Shown: in pieces, positions 43,791-52,195 of the stretch
Layout of the letters: each line of letters starts with the position of its first letter
How positions within the stretch are numbered: position 1 is the stretch's first letter
NCBI GenBank assembly: GCA_965218875.1
Contig: OZ244707.1
Coordinates: forward strand, 496,001 to 560,000
Direction: 5' to 3'
Length of the DNA stretch: 64,000 bases
Source of the DNA: CBDCMJ01 sp965218875
Lineage (GTDB): Bacteria; Chloroflexota; Dehalococcoidia; Lucifugimonadales; UBA3495
Program-made: the position numbers and the translations under genes
Notes under the pieces: generated by a model
What the model was told of the DNA's origin: nothing
Seen by the model: the letters and a program-made list of their open reading frames with translations, nothing else
Databases searched by the model: none

Positions 43791-46628
43791 ATGTCTTTAC
43801 GATTCCCTGCCAGCTCTCCCTTCGAACAGGTGCACGTGGCCCTGGACCTGGAGACCACGGGTCTGGAACAGTCCAGGGACACCATCATCGAAGTGGGGGC
43901 GGTGAAGTTCCTGGGCGCCGAGGTTATCGACACCTTTCAGAGCCTGGTCAACCCCGGCCGCCCCATCCCGTCATTTATCCAGCGCCTGACCGGCATCACG
44001 GACAACCAGGTCAAGCGGGCGCCCTTCTTCAACAGCGTCTCCGACCGGCTGGCGGACTTCGTCGAAGACCACCCCGTGGTGGGGCACAACGTGAGTTTCG
44101 ACCTGGGGTTCCTGTCCGTCCACGGCCTGCCCTTGAGCAACGCCGCCTACGACACCTGGGACCTGGCCTCCGTGTTGCTGCCCCGGTCCCGGCAGTATTC
44201 CCTGGGATATCTGTCCGACTTTTTCGAGGTGTCCCACTTGGACCGCCACCGGGCTCTGGGGGACGCTAGAGCCACGTACCAGGTGTTCGTGGAGCTGTTG
44301 CGCCGGGCCGAGGCCCTGGACGGCGGCCTGCTGGCGTACATGCTGAACCTGTCCAACCGGAGCCGCTGGTCTATCGCGCCCATCCTGGCCGGACTCCAGG
44401 GCGCCGAGACCGCCGCAGGCCCCACCGCCTTTGGGTTGACCGGGCTGGACCTGGACAACCTGGGAGAGAGGCTGGGCCGGCCGGAAAAACGCCGCGCCGC
44501 CGGGGACCTCGCCTCCCTGGACGAGAACCGGATAAGCTCCTTCCTGGGGCGGGACGGCCCCTTCGCCCGCAGTTTCTCCGGGTTTGAGCATCGACCTGAG
44601 CAGGAAGAGATGCTGGCCGGGGTGACCCGGGCCATCCACCGCAGCCGGCACCTGGTGGTGGAGGCCGGCACCGGCGTGGGCAAGTCCATGGCCTACCTGC
44701 TGCCCGCGGTGCTGTTCGCGCTGGCCCGCGGTCAGCGTGTGGTGGTGTCCACCAACACCATCAACCTGCAAGAGCAGCTTTTGAAGAAAGACATACCCGC
44801 CCTCTTGACGGTACTAGAGGAGGCCGGACTGGCCGAGCCAGGAGTGGTCAAGGCTACCCTGCTCAAGGGACGCAGCAACTACTTGTGCCTGCACCGCTGG
44901 AACTACCTGGCCAGGAGCGAGAACCTCACGGTGGACGACGCCCGGCTGCTGAGCAAGACGGCGGTCTGGCTCCAGGACACGGTTTCCGGAGACCGGGGCG
45001 AGATCAACCTGTCGGGGAGGGACGCCTTCACCTGGAGCCGGGTCTCCGCGGGTGAAAAGGGGTGGTGCCCCGGCCTGCGCGACGGAGGCCCCTGCTTCCT
45101 GCGTTCGGCCCGGGAGCGGGCCGAGCAAGCTCACGTGGTAGTGGTGAATCACGCTCTGCTGCTGTCCGACTTGACCCACGGCGGCAGCCTGATTCCCGAC
45201 TACCGGTACCTGGTGATAGACGAGGCCCACAACCTGGAGGACGAGGCCACCCGCCAGCTGGGCTTCGAGATTGGGCCGGAACGGCTGGAAGAGATCACTG
45301 AGCTTGTGGGACGGTACTTTACCCAGTCGCGCTTGGCCCTGGCCGCCGAAACCCTGGAATCGGCGGTGCGGCAGGAGGGGGACCGGGCGGTATCCGACGC
45401 CGAGGCTTCCATTCCCGTCGTCAGGGAGCTGTGGGCCCGCCTGTGGTCGGCGGCGGCGCCGGTCTTCGAGGGGAGAAGGCAGGACAACTTCAATGAACGC
45501 ACCCAGTTGCTGCTGGACCACCAGGTCCGGGGCCAGCAGCCGTGGTCCAACTTCTCCCTGGAGTGGGAAAACCTGGAGGTGAGGTTCACCCAGGCCATCC
45601 AGGCCCTATCGAGGGTGCAGCGGTACCTGGAGTCCACCACTCTCCGGGGGGCGTCCGACCAACCGGCCCTGGTCATGGAAGCCGCCAACCTGCAGGACAC
45701 CCTGGACGTGCTGCGGAACCAACTGGCCTCCATCCTGGGCCCCCAGGATGGCAGCACCGTCCACTGGATGGCCCGGGAACAGGACAGCGGGGATATTTCC
45801 CTGCACGCCGCGCCGCTGGACGTGGGAGCCACCCTGAAGGAGACCCTCTTCGACCACAAAGAGTGCGTGGTAATGACCAGCGCCACCCTGAGCACCGACG
45901 GCAACTTCGGCTACTTCAGGAGAAGGAGCGGGTTCCCCGATGACAGCGATGAATTGCTGGTAGGCTCCCCCTTTGACTACCCCAAAGCGGCGCTGCTGCT
46001 GATACCCGACGACATGCCGCCTCCCAACGCCGAGGGATATCCCGACGCCCTGGCCCAAGTGCTGGTGAATCTGAGCAGGTCCCTGGGCGGCCACACCATG
46101 GCCCTGTTCACCTCGCACTCTTCCCTCAGGGGAGTGGCTAACCGGGTGCGGACGCCCCTCACGGGGGATGGAATCCAGGTCTTGGCCCAGGGCGTCGACG
46201 GGCCTCCCCAGCAACTCATAAGCCGTTTCGCCCATAACCCCAAGAGCCTGCTCCTGGGCGCCTCGAGCTTTTGGGAAGGTGTCGACCTGCCCGGCGGCGT
46301 GCTCAAGGCTTTGGTGCTGGCCCGCCTGCCCTTCCAGGTGCCCACCGACCCGGTGGTGAAGACGCGGTCGGAACAGTACGAGGACCCGTTCAAGGACTAC
46401 TCTATCCCCCAGGCGGTCTTGCGGTTCCGCCAGGGCATCGGGCGCCTGATTCGCAACAAGGGAGACAAGGGGGCGATAGTGGTCCTGGACCGCCGCGTAA
46501 CCGGCCGGTCCTACGGCGGGTCCTTTCTGAAGTCCATACCCCCGTGCACGCTGAAGCCTAGCAGTATAGGTACAGTGGGCCAACTGGCGGCCCAGTGGAA
46601 CGCGGACGGCCTTGGAGCTAGTCACTAA
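43791..46628 (+). CDS. dinG: DnaQ-type exonuclease fused to DinG-type helicase
   Basis: 945 residues. The N-terminal 3'-5' exonuclease has ExoI D19/E21 (ALDLETTGLEQ), VGHNVSFDLGFL (ExoII) and DRHRALGDARATYQVF (ExoIII). The helicase has Walker A GTGVGKS near residue 293, VVSTNTINLQEQLLKKDIPA, the DEAH box VIDEAHNLEDEA near 477, VMTSATLSTDGN and RFRQGIGRLIRNKGDKGAIV. Three cysteines lie in the Fe-S region (YLCLHRW, WCPGLRDGGPCF); a fourth is not obvious, so a cluster is uncertain. It probably unwinds or trims damaged and structured DNA, and overlaps the next DNA-repair gene. Confidence 0.95.
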   Translation: MSLRFPASSPFEQVHVALDLETTGLEQSRDTIIEVGAVKFLGAEVIDTFQSLVNPGRPIPSFIQRLTGITDNQVKRAPFFNSVSDRLADFVEDHPVVGHNVSFDLGFLSVHGLPLSNAAYDTWDLASVLLPRSRQYSLGYLSDFFEVSHLDRHRALGDARATYQVFVELLRRAEALDGGLLAYMLNLSNRSRWSIAPILAGLQGAETAAGPTAFGLTGLDLDNLGERLGRPEKRRAAGDLASLDENRISSFLGRDGPFARSFSGFEHRPEQEEMLAGVTRAIHRSRHLVVEAGTGVGKSMAYLLPAVLFALARGQRVVVSTNTINLQEQLLKKDIPALLTVLEEAGLAEPGVVKATLLKGRSNYLCLHRWNYLARSENLTVDDARLLSKTAVWLQDTVSGDRGEINLSGRDAFTWSRVSAGEKGWCPGLRDGGPCFLRSARERAEQAHVVVVNHALLLSDLTHGGSLIPDYRYLVIDEAHNLEDEATRQLGFEIGPERLEEITELVGRYFTQSRLALAAETLESAVRQEGDRAVSDAEASIPVVRELWARLWSAAAPVFEGRRQDNFNERTQLLLDHQVRGQQPWSNFSLEWENLEVRFTQAIQALSRVQRYLESTTLRGASDQPALVMEAANLQDTLDVLRNQLASILGPQDGSTVHWMAREQDSGDISLHAAPLDVGATLKETLFDHKECVVMTSATLSTDGNFGYFRRRSGFPDDSDELLVGSPFDYPKAALLLIPDDMPPPNAEGYPDALAQVLVNLSRSLGGHTMALFTSHSSLRGVANRVRTPLTGDGIQVLAQGVDGPPQQLISRFAHNPKSLLLGASSFWEGVDLPGGVLKALVLARLPFQVPTDPVVKTRSEQYEDPFKDYSIPQAVLRFRQGIGRLIRNKGDKGAIVVLDRRVTGRSYGGSFLKSIPPCTLKPSSIGTVGQLAAQWNADGLGASH

Positions 46629-47520
46629 TCAGCCGGTGGACGCGGCCGGCTCCCTGCTGGGGGGGCAGGCCCACCGCTGGCGCCGCGACGAGGCCGGCGA
46701 CGGCTGGCTGTCCGGGGTCGTGTGCGGCCACTTCATAAAAGTCCGCCAGAGCGGGCCGAGCGTCGAGTTTCGCAGCAACCCTGGCACGGAAGAGATGGCG
46801 TCGGCCCTGCTCCGGTCCCACCTCCGGCTGGACGACGACCTCCCCGCCATCTACGCCGAAATCTGCCGCGACTCCCGGGTGCGGGCCATGGTGGCCCGCC
46901 ACCATGGGCTGCGGGTGCTGCGGATCGAGCCCTGGGAGTGCCTGGTCTCCTTCATTTGCTCGGCCAATTCCAACATCCGGCGAATCCATAACAACGTGGA
47001 GTCACTGGCCCGGAGCTACGGCGAGGCGGTGGACCTGGATGGGCAAGAGCGCCACGCCTTTCCAACTCCGGAGAAGCTGGCCCAGGCCGGCGAAAAAGCG
47101 TTAAGAGACCTTGGCTTGGGCTTCCGGGCGCCTTACGTGGACCAGGCGGCCAAGACGGTGGCCGCCGGCAGACTGGACCTGAACGCCCTGGTGGGGATGC
47201 CCTACGACGAGGCCAAGGCCGTTCTAATGGAGTGCCGGGGCATCGGGCCCAAGGTCGCCGACTGCATCGCCCTCTTTTCCCTGGAGAAGACCGAGGCGTT
47301 CCCCATCGATGTGTGGGTGCGCCGGGCGCTGGGAGAGTGGTACTTTCCCGGACAGAAGACGCCCACCGACCAGGCGCTGTTGCAATGGGCCCGCGACTAC
47401 TTCGGGCGCTACGCGGGATACGCCAACCAGTACCTGTTCCACGGCAAGAGGTTGGAGAAGCAGGCTCCTCGGCGCGGCGCCTCCCGACGGCCGGCGGAAG
47501 AGGGTGAGGCAGTCCCCTAG
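46612..47520 (+). CDS. OGG-type 8-oxoguanine DNA glycosylase
   Basis: 302 residues, HhH-GPD superfamily with the OGG1 N-terminal domain. The hairpin-helix-hairpin ECRGIGPKVADCIALFSL carries the catalytic lysine (GPK-VAD), and the aspartate follows in AFPIDVWVRRALG. The N-terminal VEFRSNPG and the ECLVSFICSANSNIRRIHNN block match OGG1/OGG-like enzymes. It removes oxidised guanine and probably nicks DNA. The TTG start overlaps the end of dinG by 17 bp, so the two repair genes are coupled. Spurious tail residues after KRLEKQ are Arg-rich. Confidence 0.93.
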   Translation: MELVTNQPVDAAGSLLGGQAHRWRRDEAGDGWLSGVVCGHFIKVRQSGPSVEFRSNPGTEEMASALLRSHLRLDDDLPAIYAEICRDSRVRAMVARHHGLRVLRIEPWECLVSFICSANSNIRRIHNNVESLARSYGEAVDLDGQERHAFPTPEKLAQAGEKALRDLGLGFRAPYVDQAAKTVAAGRLDLNALVGMPYDEAKAVLMECRGIGPKVADCIALFSLEKTEAFPIDVWVRRALGEWYFPGQKTPTDQALLQWARDYFGRYAGYANQYLFHGKRLEKQAPRRGASRRPAEEGEAVP

Positions 47521-48554
47521 GGCGTCAGCACCAGCTTGCCGAAGAAGTTGGTCTCCTCCATGGTCCGGTGGGCCGCCGCCGCGTCACGCAGGGGAAAGGT
47601 GCGGTCTACCACCGGCTTGATGACCCCCCGGTTCAGCACCGCCGCGATCTGTCGCATATCCTCCGTGTTGCCCATGAAGACGCCGTGAATTTCCTTTTGC
47701 TGGCTGAACAGCAGCCCCAGGTGAAGCTCGCTGCGCAGGCCGGTGGTGGCGCCGCAGGTCCCGAACCGGCCGCCGGGCCGGAGGGCGCTGAAGGCCGGGC
47801 CGAAGAAGTCCGCCCCCACGTGGTCTACCACCGCGTCCACGCCGACGCCGCCGGTCAGGGCCCTGGCCTGCTCCGCGACGTCTTCCTCGTTGTAGTTGAT
47901 CACCTCATCGGCGCCCAATTGCAGGGCCTTGGCGGCCTTCTCCGGGGTGCTGGTGGTGGCGATAACCCGGGCCCCGATGACGTTCTTGGCCACCTGGATC
48001 GCCGCGGTGCCCACCCCGGCGGAGGCGGACAACACCAGGACGGTCTCCCACGACTTGAGCTGGAGCCGCCGCATCAGCATGTTCCACACCGGCAGGAAGG
48101 TGGTGGGCGCGGCGGCAGCCTCCTCGTAGGTCACGGCGTCCACGATGGGGTGGACGTTGGCCGCGGGGACGGAGACCATCTCCGCATAGCTGCCGTCGAT
48201 GGCGCTGCCCATGAAACGCTGCCTGGCGCACAGGTCGTCCCTTCCCGCCAGACATGCCGGGCACTGCCGGCAAGTCAGCCGCGGGTTGATCACCACCCGG
48301 TCGCCGGGACTGAACCCCGACACCTCGGGGCCGACTTCGGCCACCTCGCCGGCGCAATCGCCGCCCAGGATCAACGGGGGCGGGAACTCCCGCCGCAGGC
48401 CGCGACCCCCCTCCCTGGTGTACAGGTCCAGGCGGTTCAACGCCGCCGCCCGGACCCTGACCTTAACCTGGTTGGACCCCATCTCCGGGTCGGGTCGCTC
48501 GCCGAAAGTCAGTACCTCCGGGCCGCCGTGGGCTTCGATGTATACAGCCTGCAT
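47517..48554 (-). CDS. Zinc-type MDR alcohol dehydrogenase/quinone reductase
   Basis: A 345-residue medium-chain dehydrogenase/reductase. The structural zinc lobe CRQCPACLAGRDDLC has four cysteines. GGDCAGEVAEVGPEVSGFSP starts the catalytic region. The Rossmann motif is SASAGVGTAAIQVAKNVIGA. It converges with the glycosylase gene, overlapping its last 4 bp. Substrate not predictable; usually an aldehyde, alcohol or enone. Confidence 0.92.
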   Translation of the reverse strand: MQAVYIEAHGGPEVLTFGERPDPEMGSNQVKVRVRAAALNRLDLYTREGGRGLRREFPPPLILGGDCAGEVAEVGPEVSGFSPGDRVVINPRLTCRQCPACLAGRDDLCARQRFMGSAIDGSYAEMVSVPAANVHPIVDAVTYEEAAAAPTTFLPVWNMLMRRLQLKSWETVLVLSASAGVGTAAIQVAKNVIGARVIATTSTPEKAAKALQLGADEVINYNEEDVAEQARALTGGVGVDAVVDHVGADFFGPAFSALRPGGRFGTCGATTGLRSELHLGLLFSQQKEIHGVFMGNTEDMRQIAAVLNRGVIKPVVDRTFPLRDAAAAHRTMEETNFFGKLVLTP

Positions 48555-48671
48555 GGTGTCAGCCTTCCGGGCTTCGGGCTATGAGCCGTCCCCGGTTTTC
48601 TCGGATTTTGGTCTCCGGCGTCGTGATAGGCACCGCCGGGCCGCCGGCTCCTCCCGGGGAGGCCGGACCCT

Positions 48672-48896
48672 CTAAGGCCTGCGCCCATAGTAGCAGTCGT
48701 CGCACAGGAAGACGATGGCCAAGGCGTCCTCGTGGCTGCCGATGCGGCCGCACTGGGGAATGTCGCTGTCCCGGCTCCAGGGCTGGTGAAACCGGCCCCC
48801 GCACATCTGGCAGGACGTCTGGTGTACGCCGTCCAGCGCCTCACCGCAAATTACGCACGATTCCTCTTGCAGGTCTTGCTGGACGTCCTCAGCCAT
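48672..48896 (-). CDS. Small Cys-rich zinc-ribbon protein
   Basis: 74 residues from ATG 48896 (MAEDVQQDLQEESCVICGEA). Four CxxC-type pairs or partners are seen: CVICG, CQMCGGRFHQ, PQCGRIG and CDDCYYG. The order C-x2-C, C-x2-C, H/C, C-x2-C is like a RING/FYVE or B-box-style two-zinc fold, but I cannot assign it. Its start overlaps the tRNA nucleotidyltransferase stop by 8 bp, so it is likely co-expressed. Confidence 0.75.
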   Translation of the reverse strand: MAEDVQQDLQEESCVICGEALDGVHQTSCQMCGGRFHQPWSRDSDIPQCGRIGSHEDALAIVFLCDDCYYGRRP

Positions 48897-50280
48897 GGCC
48901 TCCCGGTCCTTCCTGTTGGTTGAGCAGCCGCCGGACCAGCCCGCGCTCGTCGTCCTCGGTGGCGACAATGCCGTCCAGCTTGGCGTCTCGGAGCCGGCCC
49001 AGCAGATGTCCCAGCGCCGGGCCCTGGGGGACCCCCATAACCAGCAGGTCGTCGCCGCTCAACGCGGGTTTCAAGAATCTCAGCCCAGTCAAATACCGTT
49101 CCAGCCTCAGGGCGACCGGCGGCGAGTTGGTCAAACGGCAGACGGCCGCCACCGCCTCGATCCGCAGATTCCCCACGGCGCCTGCTATCCGGGACTCCGG
49201 CAAGCCGTCTGAGGCCAACTCAGCTTCCCGGGCCACCAGCAGCACCACGTCCCGCACTACCTGGGCCCAGTCCTTGGTGAGGCTGAGCCGGCTGATGACC
49301 GCCTCGGCCTCTGGCGGGGAGAGGCGGTACGACAGGGCGGCGATCAGCACCAGCGGCCCGGCCCCGGATTGGGGCGTCCCATCCCGGCCCCAGGACGCAA
49401 CGGCGTCGAGCCTGGCGACAGCTTCCCTATCTCCCCAGGAGGGATGGACCAGGGACATCACCCCCAACACCGCCGCCCTCTTCAGGGCCAACACCGGCCG
49501 TTCCTCTTCGAGGAACCGCTCCAGTTCATGCCTCAACCGGGCGGCAGACAACGCGGTTACGTGACCCCGGGCCACCGCATCGTCGAGAAGCCGGCGGGTC
49601 CCGGCTTCCATCCGGAGTCCCAGGCGCTGCTCGTACCTCACCGCTCGGAAGACCCGGGTGGGGTCGTCGGCGAAGCTCTCGGGGTGCAACACCCGCAGCA
49701 GCCCGCAGCGCAGGTCCTGGAGACCGCCGTGAAGGTCCATCACGCCGGGGCGGAGTTCCCCCAATGGCACCGCCATGGCGTTGATGGAAAAATCCCTGCG
49801 CGCCAGGTCGTCGCCGATGGCCCCCGGCGACACCTCCGGGAGGACTGCCGGGCGGGGGTACGTCTCTCGCCGCGCGGTCGCAAAGTCAACCCGGTCGCGG
49901 TCCTTGAACACCGTCGAGGTCCCGAATCTGGGGTGTCTGCGGACCCGGCCCCCCACCTCCTCCGCCAGCCACCCAGCCACCTCAAAGCCGTCCCCTTCTA
50001 CCACGAAGTCTAGGTCCTTGGCGGGCATTCCCATCAGGAGATCCCGTACCGGTCCGCCCACCAAGTACACCGCCGGCGGCCGCTGCAGGGCGCGCTGGCG
50101 TAAACGCCGCAGGATGGTCAGGGGATGGCCGTCCAGACTGCTTTCCAGGGCGTCCAGGGGTGCGCCGATGTGCTGAAGCTGCCGCGTGGAGGGCCTCCTG
50201 TAGGGCAGAATTATAGCACAGGGATAAGTTGCGGCCTCCCGGGCGGGGGCGAAGCGCCCCTTTTGGGGCGGCAGGGTCAT
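48889..50280 (-). CDS. tRNA nucleotidyltransferase/poly(A) polymerase family protein
   Basis: A class II nucleotidyltransferase, up to 463 residues. The catalytic head is VYLVGGPVRDLLMGMPAKDL, DFVVEG (GGxVRD and DxD). A second block RRDFSINAMAVPLGE and DPTRVFRAVRYEQRLG follows. It adds CCA or A residues to RNA 3' ends; which one cannot be told from sequence. The first 40 or so residues have no family match and include a TATAAT-like box in the DNA (near 50208-50213) and AGGAGG (50187-50192). The true start is therefore probably shorter than 50280, but no clean start codon follows that ribosome site. Confidence 0.85.
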   Translation of the reverse strand: MTLPPQKGRFAPAREAATYPCAIILPYRRPSTRQLQHIGAPLDALESSLDGHPLTILRRLRQRALQRPPAVYLVGGPVRDLLMGMPAKDLDFVVEGDGFEVAGWLAEEVGGRVRRHPRFGTSTVFKDRDRVDFATARRETYPRPAVLPEVSPGAIGDDLARRDFSINAMAVPLGELRPGVMDLHGGLQDLRCGLLRVLHPESFADDPTRVFRAVRYEQRLGLRMEAGTRRLLDDAVARGHVTALSAARLRHELERFLEEERPVLALKRAAVLGVMSLVHPSWGDREAVARLDAVASWGRDGTPQSGAGPLVLIAALSYRLSPPEAEAVISRLSLTKDWAQVVRDVVLLVAREAELASDGLPESRIAGAVGNLRIEAVAAVCRLTNSPPVALRLERYLTGLRFLKPALSGDDLLVMGVPQGPALGHLLGRLRDAKLDGIVATEDDERGLVRRLLNQQEGPGGHG

Positions 50281-50303
50281 TTAATTGTCGGCCTCTAAAC
50301 CTA

Positions 50304-50330
50304 GTCATTCTAGGCGTAGCGAAGAATCTC
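50304..50330 (+). repeat. Relative of the short GTCATTC repeat
   Basis: GTCATTCTAGGCGTAGCGAA plus GAATCTC resembles the 34-bp family but is shorter and more divergent. The neighbouring 50341-50570 contains only a short direct repeat (GGCAACTATAAACA and GGCAGCTATAAAC near 50450-50478). Confidence 0.5.
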
Positions 50331-50574
50331 CGCTACAGCGGAGAGGCCCTTTACTTGGTTCGGGGTGACAATTATGAGACCCTGCTTCCTCCCAAACTCC
50401 CGACACTTCCCCCTTGCCCCCTCCGGTGACCACTCGCTATCCTGTCAGTAGGCAACTATAAACAGGCAGCTATAAACGCCCTGCCAAATCTCTCCCGCGG
50501 CCAACCAGGCCCATGGCTCAAAATGGCTCACAATGGCCTTGAAATAAAAAACCCTGCTTGAGGCCAAGCCCGCT

Positions 50575-50603
50575 TTGACAACGCAGGCGCCCCTAGATAC
50601 AAT
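50575..50603 (+). promoter_or_regulatory. Strong sigma70-type promoter of the DsbA-like gene
   Basis: TTGACA (50575-50580) and TACAAT (50598-50603) are separated by exactly 17 bases. The predicted start near 50610 gives a leader of about 58 nt before ATG 50668. It is one of the best consensus promoters in the window. Confidence 0.75.
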
Positions 50604-50667
50604 CCCTTAGTGGAGCCGCGGCCGTGGGTCGGCTGTGGGTCACACATTCGGGCCAGGAGGTGACGAA

Positions 50668-51300
50668 ATGCCTGATGCTGAGATAACGAGCTACTACGAT
50701 TTTCGTTGACCCTTCGTGTACAATGCCGCCGTGTGGCTGGCAAAAGTGGAAGAGTCAACCGGAGAGCCCGTCGAGATTGACTGGCAGCCCTTCTCCCTGA
50801 GCCAGGTCAACAGCAAGGAGGGCCCCGACTACAAGGTCTGGGAACAGCCGGGAATCCTAGACGGCACGGACCACACCCTGCTGGCCCATCAGGCCGGACT
50901 GGCCGCCAAGCGCCAGGGTAAAGAGGCGTTCCAGGCCTTTTTCATCACCCTCCTCAGGGCGCGGCACGAGGACAAAAAGGACCTCAACGATCCAGACGTG
51001 ATATACGACGCGGTGCGGAGTTCCGGCTTGGACCAAGCCCGCTTCCGGGAGGATGTGGCCGACCCCGAACTGCTCAGGGAACTCGCGGAGAGCCACACCA
51101 GGGCCGTCGAGGAAGTGGGAGCGTTTGGAGTCCCCACCTTCGTGTTTCCCAGCGGCAAGTCGGCGTTCCTGAAGATGTTCGTTCCCCCAGACGAGCAGGC
51201 CAAGGACATCTACGACACCATGTTCAAGGCCATGAGCGACTTCCCTCACGTGGGAGAATTCAAGCGGCCCCAGCCGCCTTGGCCTCACGGGGTCATTTAG
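50668..51300 (+). CDS. Candidate selenoprotein: DsbA-family thiol oxidoreductase with UGA at the active site
   Basis: Reading from ATG 50668, behind a very strong AGGAGGTGA (50655-50663), gives MPDAEITSYYDFR, then UGA (50707-50709), then PFVYNAAVWLAKV and a normal DsbA/FrnE-like domain to 51300 (210 residues). UGA falls at residue 14, where DsbA-family proteins have the first active-site cysteine (DFxCPxxY). The cis-proline loop GAFGVPTFVF is intact (P156). Helical-insert blocks such as QAFFITLLRARHEDKKDLND fit DSBA. There is no second cysteine at the +3 position (valine), so it would act as a mono-selenol. A SECIS-like hairpin follows the UGA. The alternatives are a cysteine-to-stop mutation (TGC/TGT to TGA) or a truncated start at GTG 50716. 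It lies 9 bp before rnc. Confidence 0.8.
50724..50742 (+). promoter_or_regulatory. Candidate bacterial SECIS element
   Basis: A hairpin with pairs 24-42, 25-41, 26-40, 27-39 (U-A, G-C, C-G, C-G), a bulged U at 50738, then pairs 28-37, 29-36, 30-35 and the loop GUGU (50731-50734). The loop starts with GU and begins 22 nt after the UGA. That is inside the distance range known for bacterial SECIS elements, which often also have a bulged U. SelB recognition is inferred, not proven. Confidence 0.7.
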
Positions 51301-51309
51301 GCGGACCGG

Positions 51310-52014
51310 TTGGGGAGCGGGCAACTGGAGGCGGTCTTGGGGGTGAAGTTCCAGGACCGCCGGCTCTTGGAGCAGGCGTTGGTGCATCGGTCGTTCGCCA
51401 ACGAACGAGGGTGGCCCGCGTCGGACTCCTACGAGAGAATGGAGTACCTGGGCGACGCTGTGCTGCAGTTGGTCATCTCGGACGAGCTGTACCACCGTTG
51501 CCCCGGCCTGAGCGAGGGAGAGTTGACCAAGGGGCGCTCCACGCTGGTGTGCGGAGAGTCCCTGGCCGGCGCGGCGCGCCGCCTCCGCCTGGGGGACCAT
51601 GTCCTGCTGGGCAAGGGTGAAGAGGCCAACGGAGGACGGGACCGGGACTCTATCCTGGCGGCCGCCTTCGAGGCCGTGACCGCCGCGGTCTACCTGGACC
51701 GGGGTCACGCTGAGGTCCGCCGTTTTATCCTGAGCGTGATGGCCGAGGAGCTCCAACAGTTTTCCAGCGAGGGCGTCCTCCAGGAAAACCCCAAGTCCTG
51801 CCTCCAAGAGTACGCGCAACGCCAGGGAAGCTCGGTCCCCCAGTACCAACTGGTATCCAGTGAGGGTCCCGACCACGACCCGGTGTTCACCATGGAGGTC
51901 CTGGTCGATGGCGAGGTGTTGGGCGTGGGACACGGCGGGAACAAGGTGGGCGCGGAGCGGGCCGCGGCCCGAGAGGCCCTGCGGCGGGTAGCGTCCCAGC
52001 TTCCGGGCGAGTGA
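51310..52014 (+). CDS. rnc: Ribonuclease III
   Basis: 234 residues. RNase III cleaves double-stranded RNA in rRNA and mRNA maturation. The catalytic signature is YERMEYLGDAVLQLVISDEL, and the second acidic site is in FEAVTAAVYLDRGH. The C-terminal dsRNA-binding domain covers about residues 155-230 (NPKSCLQEYAQRQG... GNKVGAERAAAREAL). It has a TTG start 9 bp after the DsbA-like gene and is followed by ftsY. Confidence 0.96.
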   Translation: MGSGQLEAVLGVKFQDRRLLEQALVHRSFANERGWPASDSYERMEYLGDAVLQLVISDELYHRCPGLSEGELTKGRSTLVCGESLAGAARRLRLGDHVLLGKGEEANGGRDRDSILAAAFEAVTAAVYLDRGHAEVRRFILSVMAEELQQFSSEGVLQENPKSCLQEYAQRQGSSVPQYQLVSSEGPDHDPVFTMEVLVDGEVLGVGHGGNKVGAERAAAREALRRVASQLPGE

Positions 52015-52195
52015 AGCGCTCCGCGTCTCCTCAGGCCCCGATATCTCCCTGACGCCGACGGAGACCTTCCCCGGAGGAGGCCCGACGCCGGGCGACCCTC
52101 CCGCTTCCTCCGCCAGCACCTACGCCCTTGTCTAGCCGTTATTCCCGCCATCGCCGCCGGAGGCCCGGCGCGACCCGGGGGCGCGGAGAAGCCCA

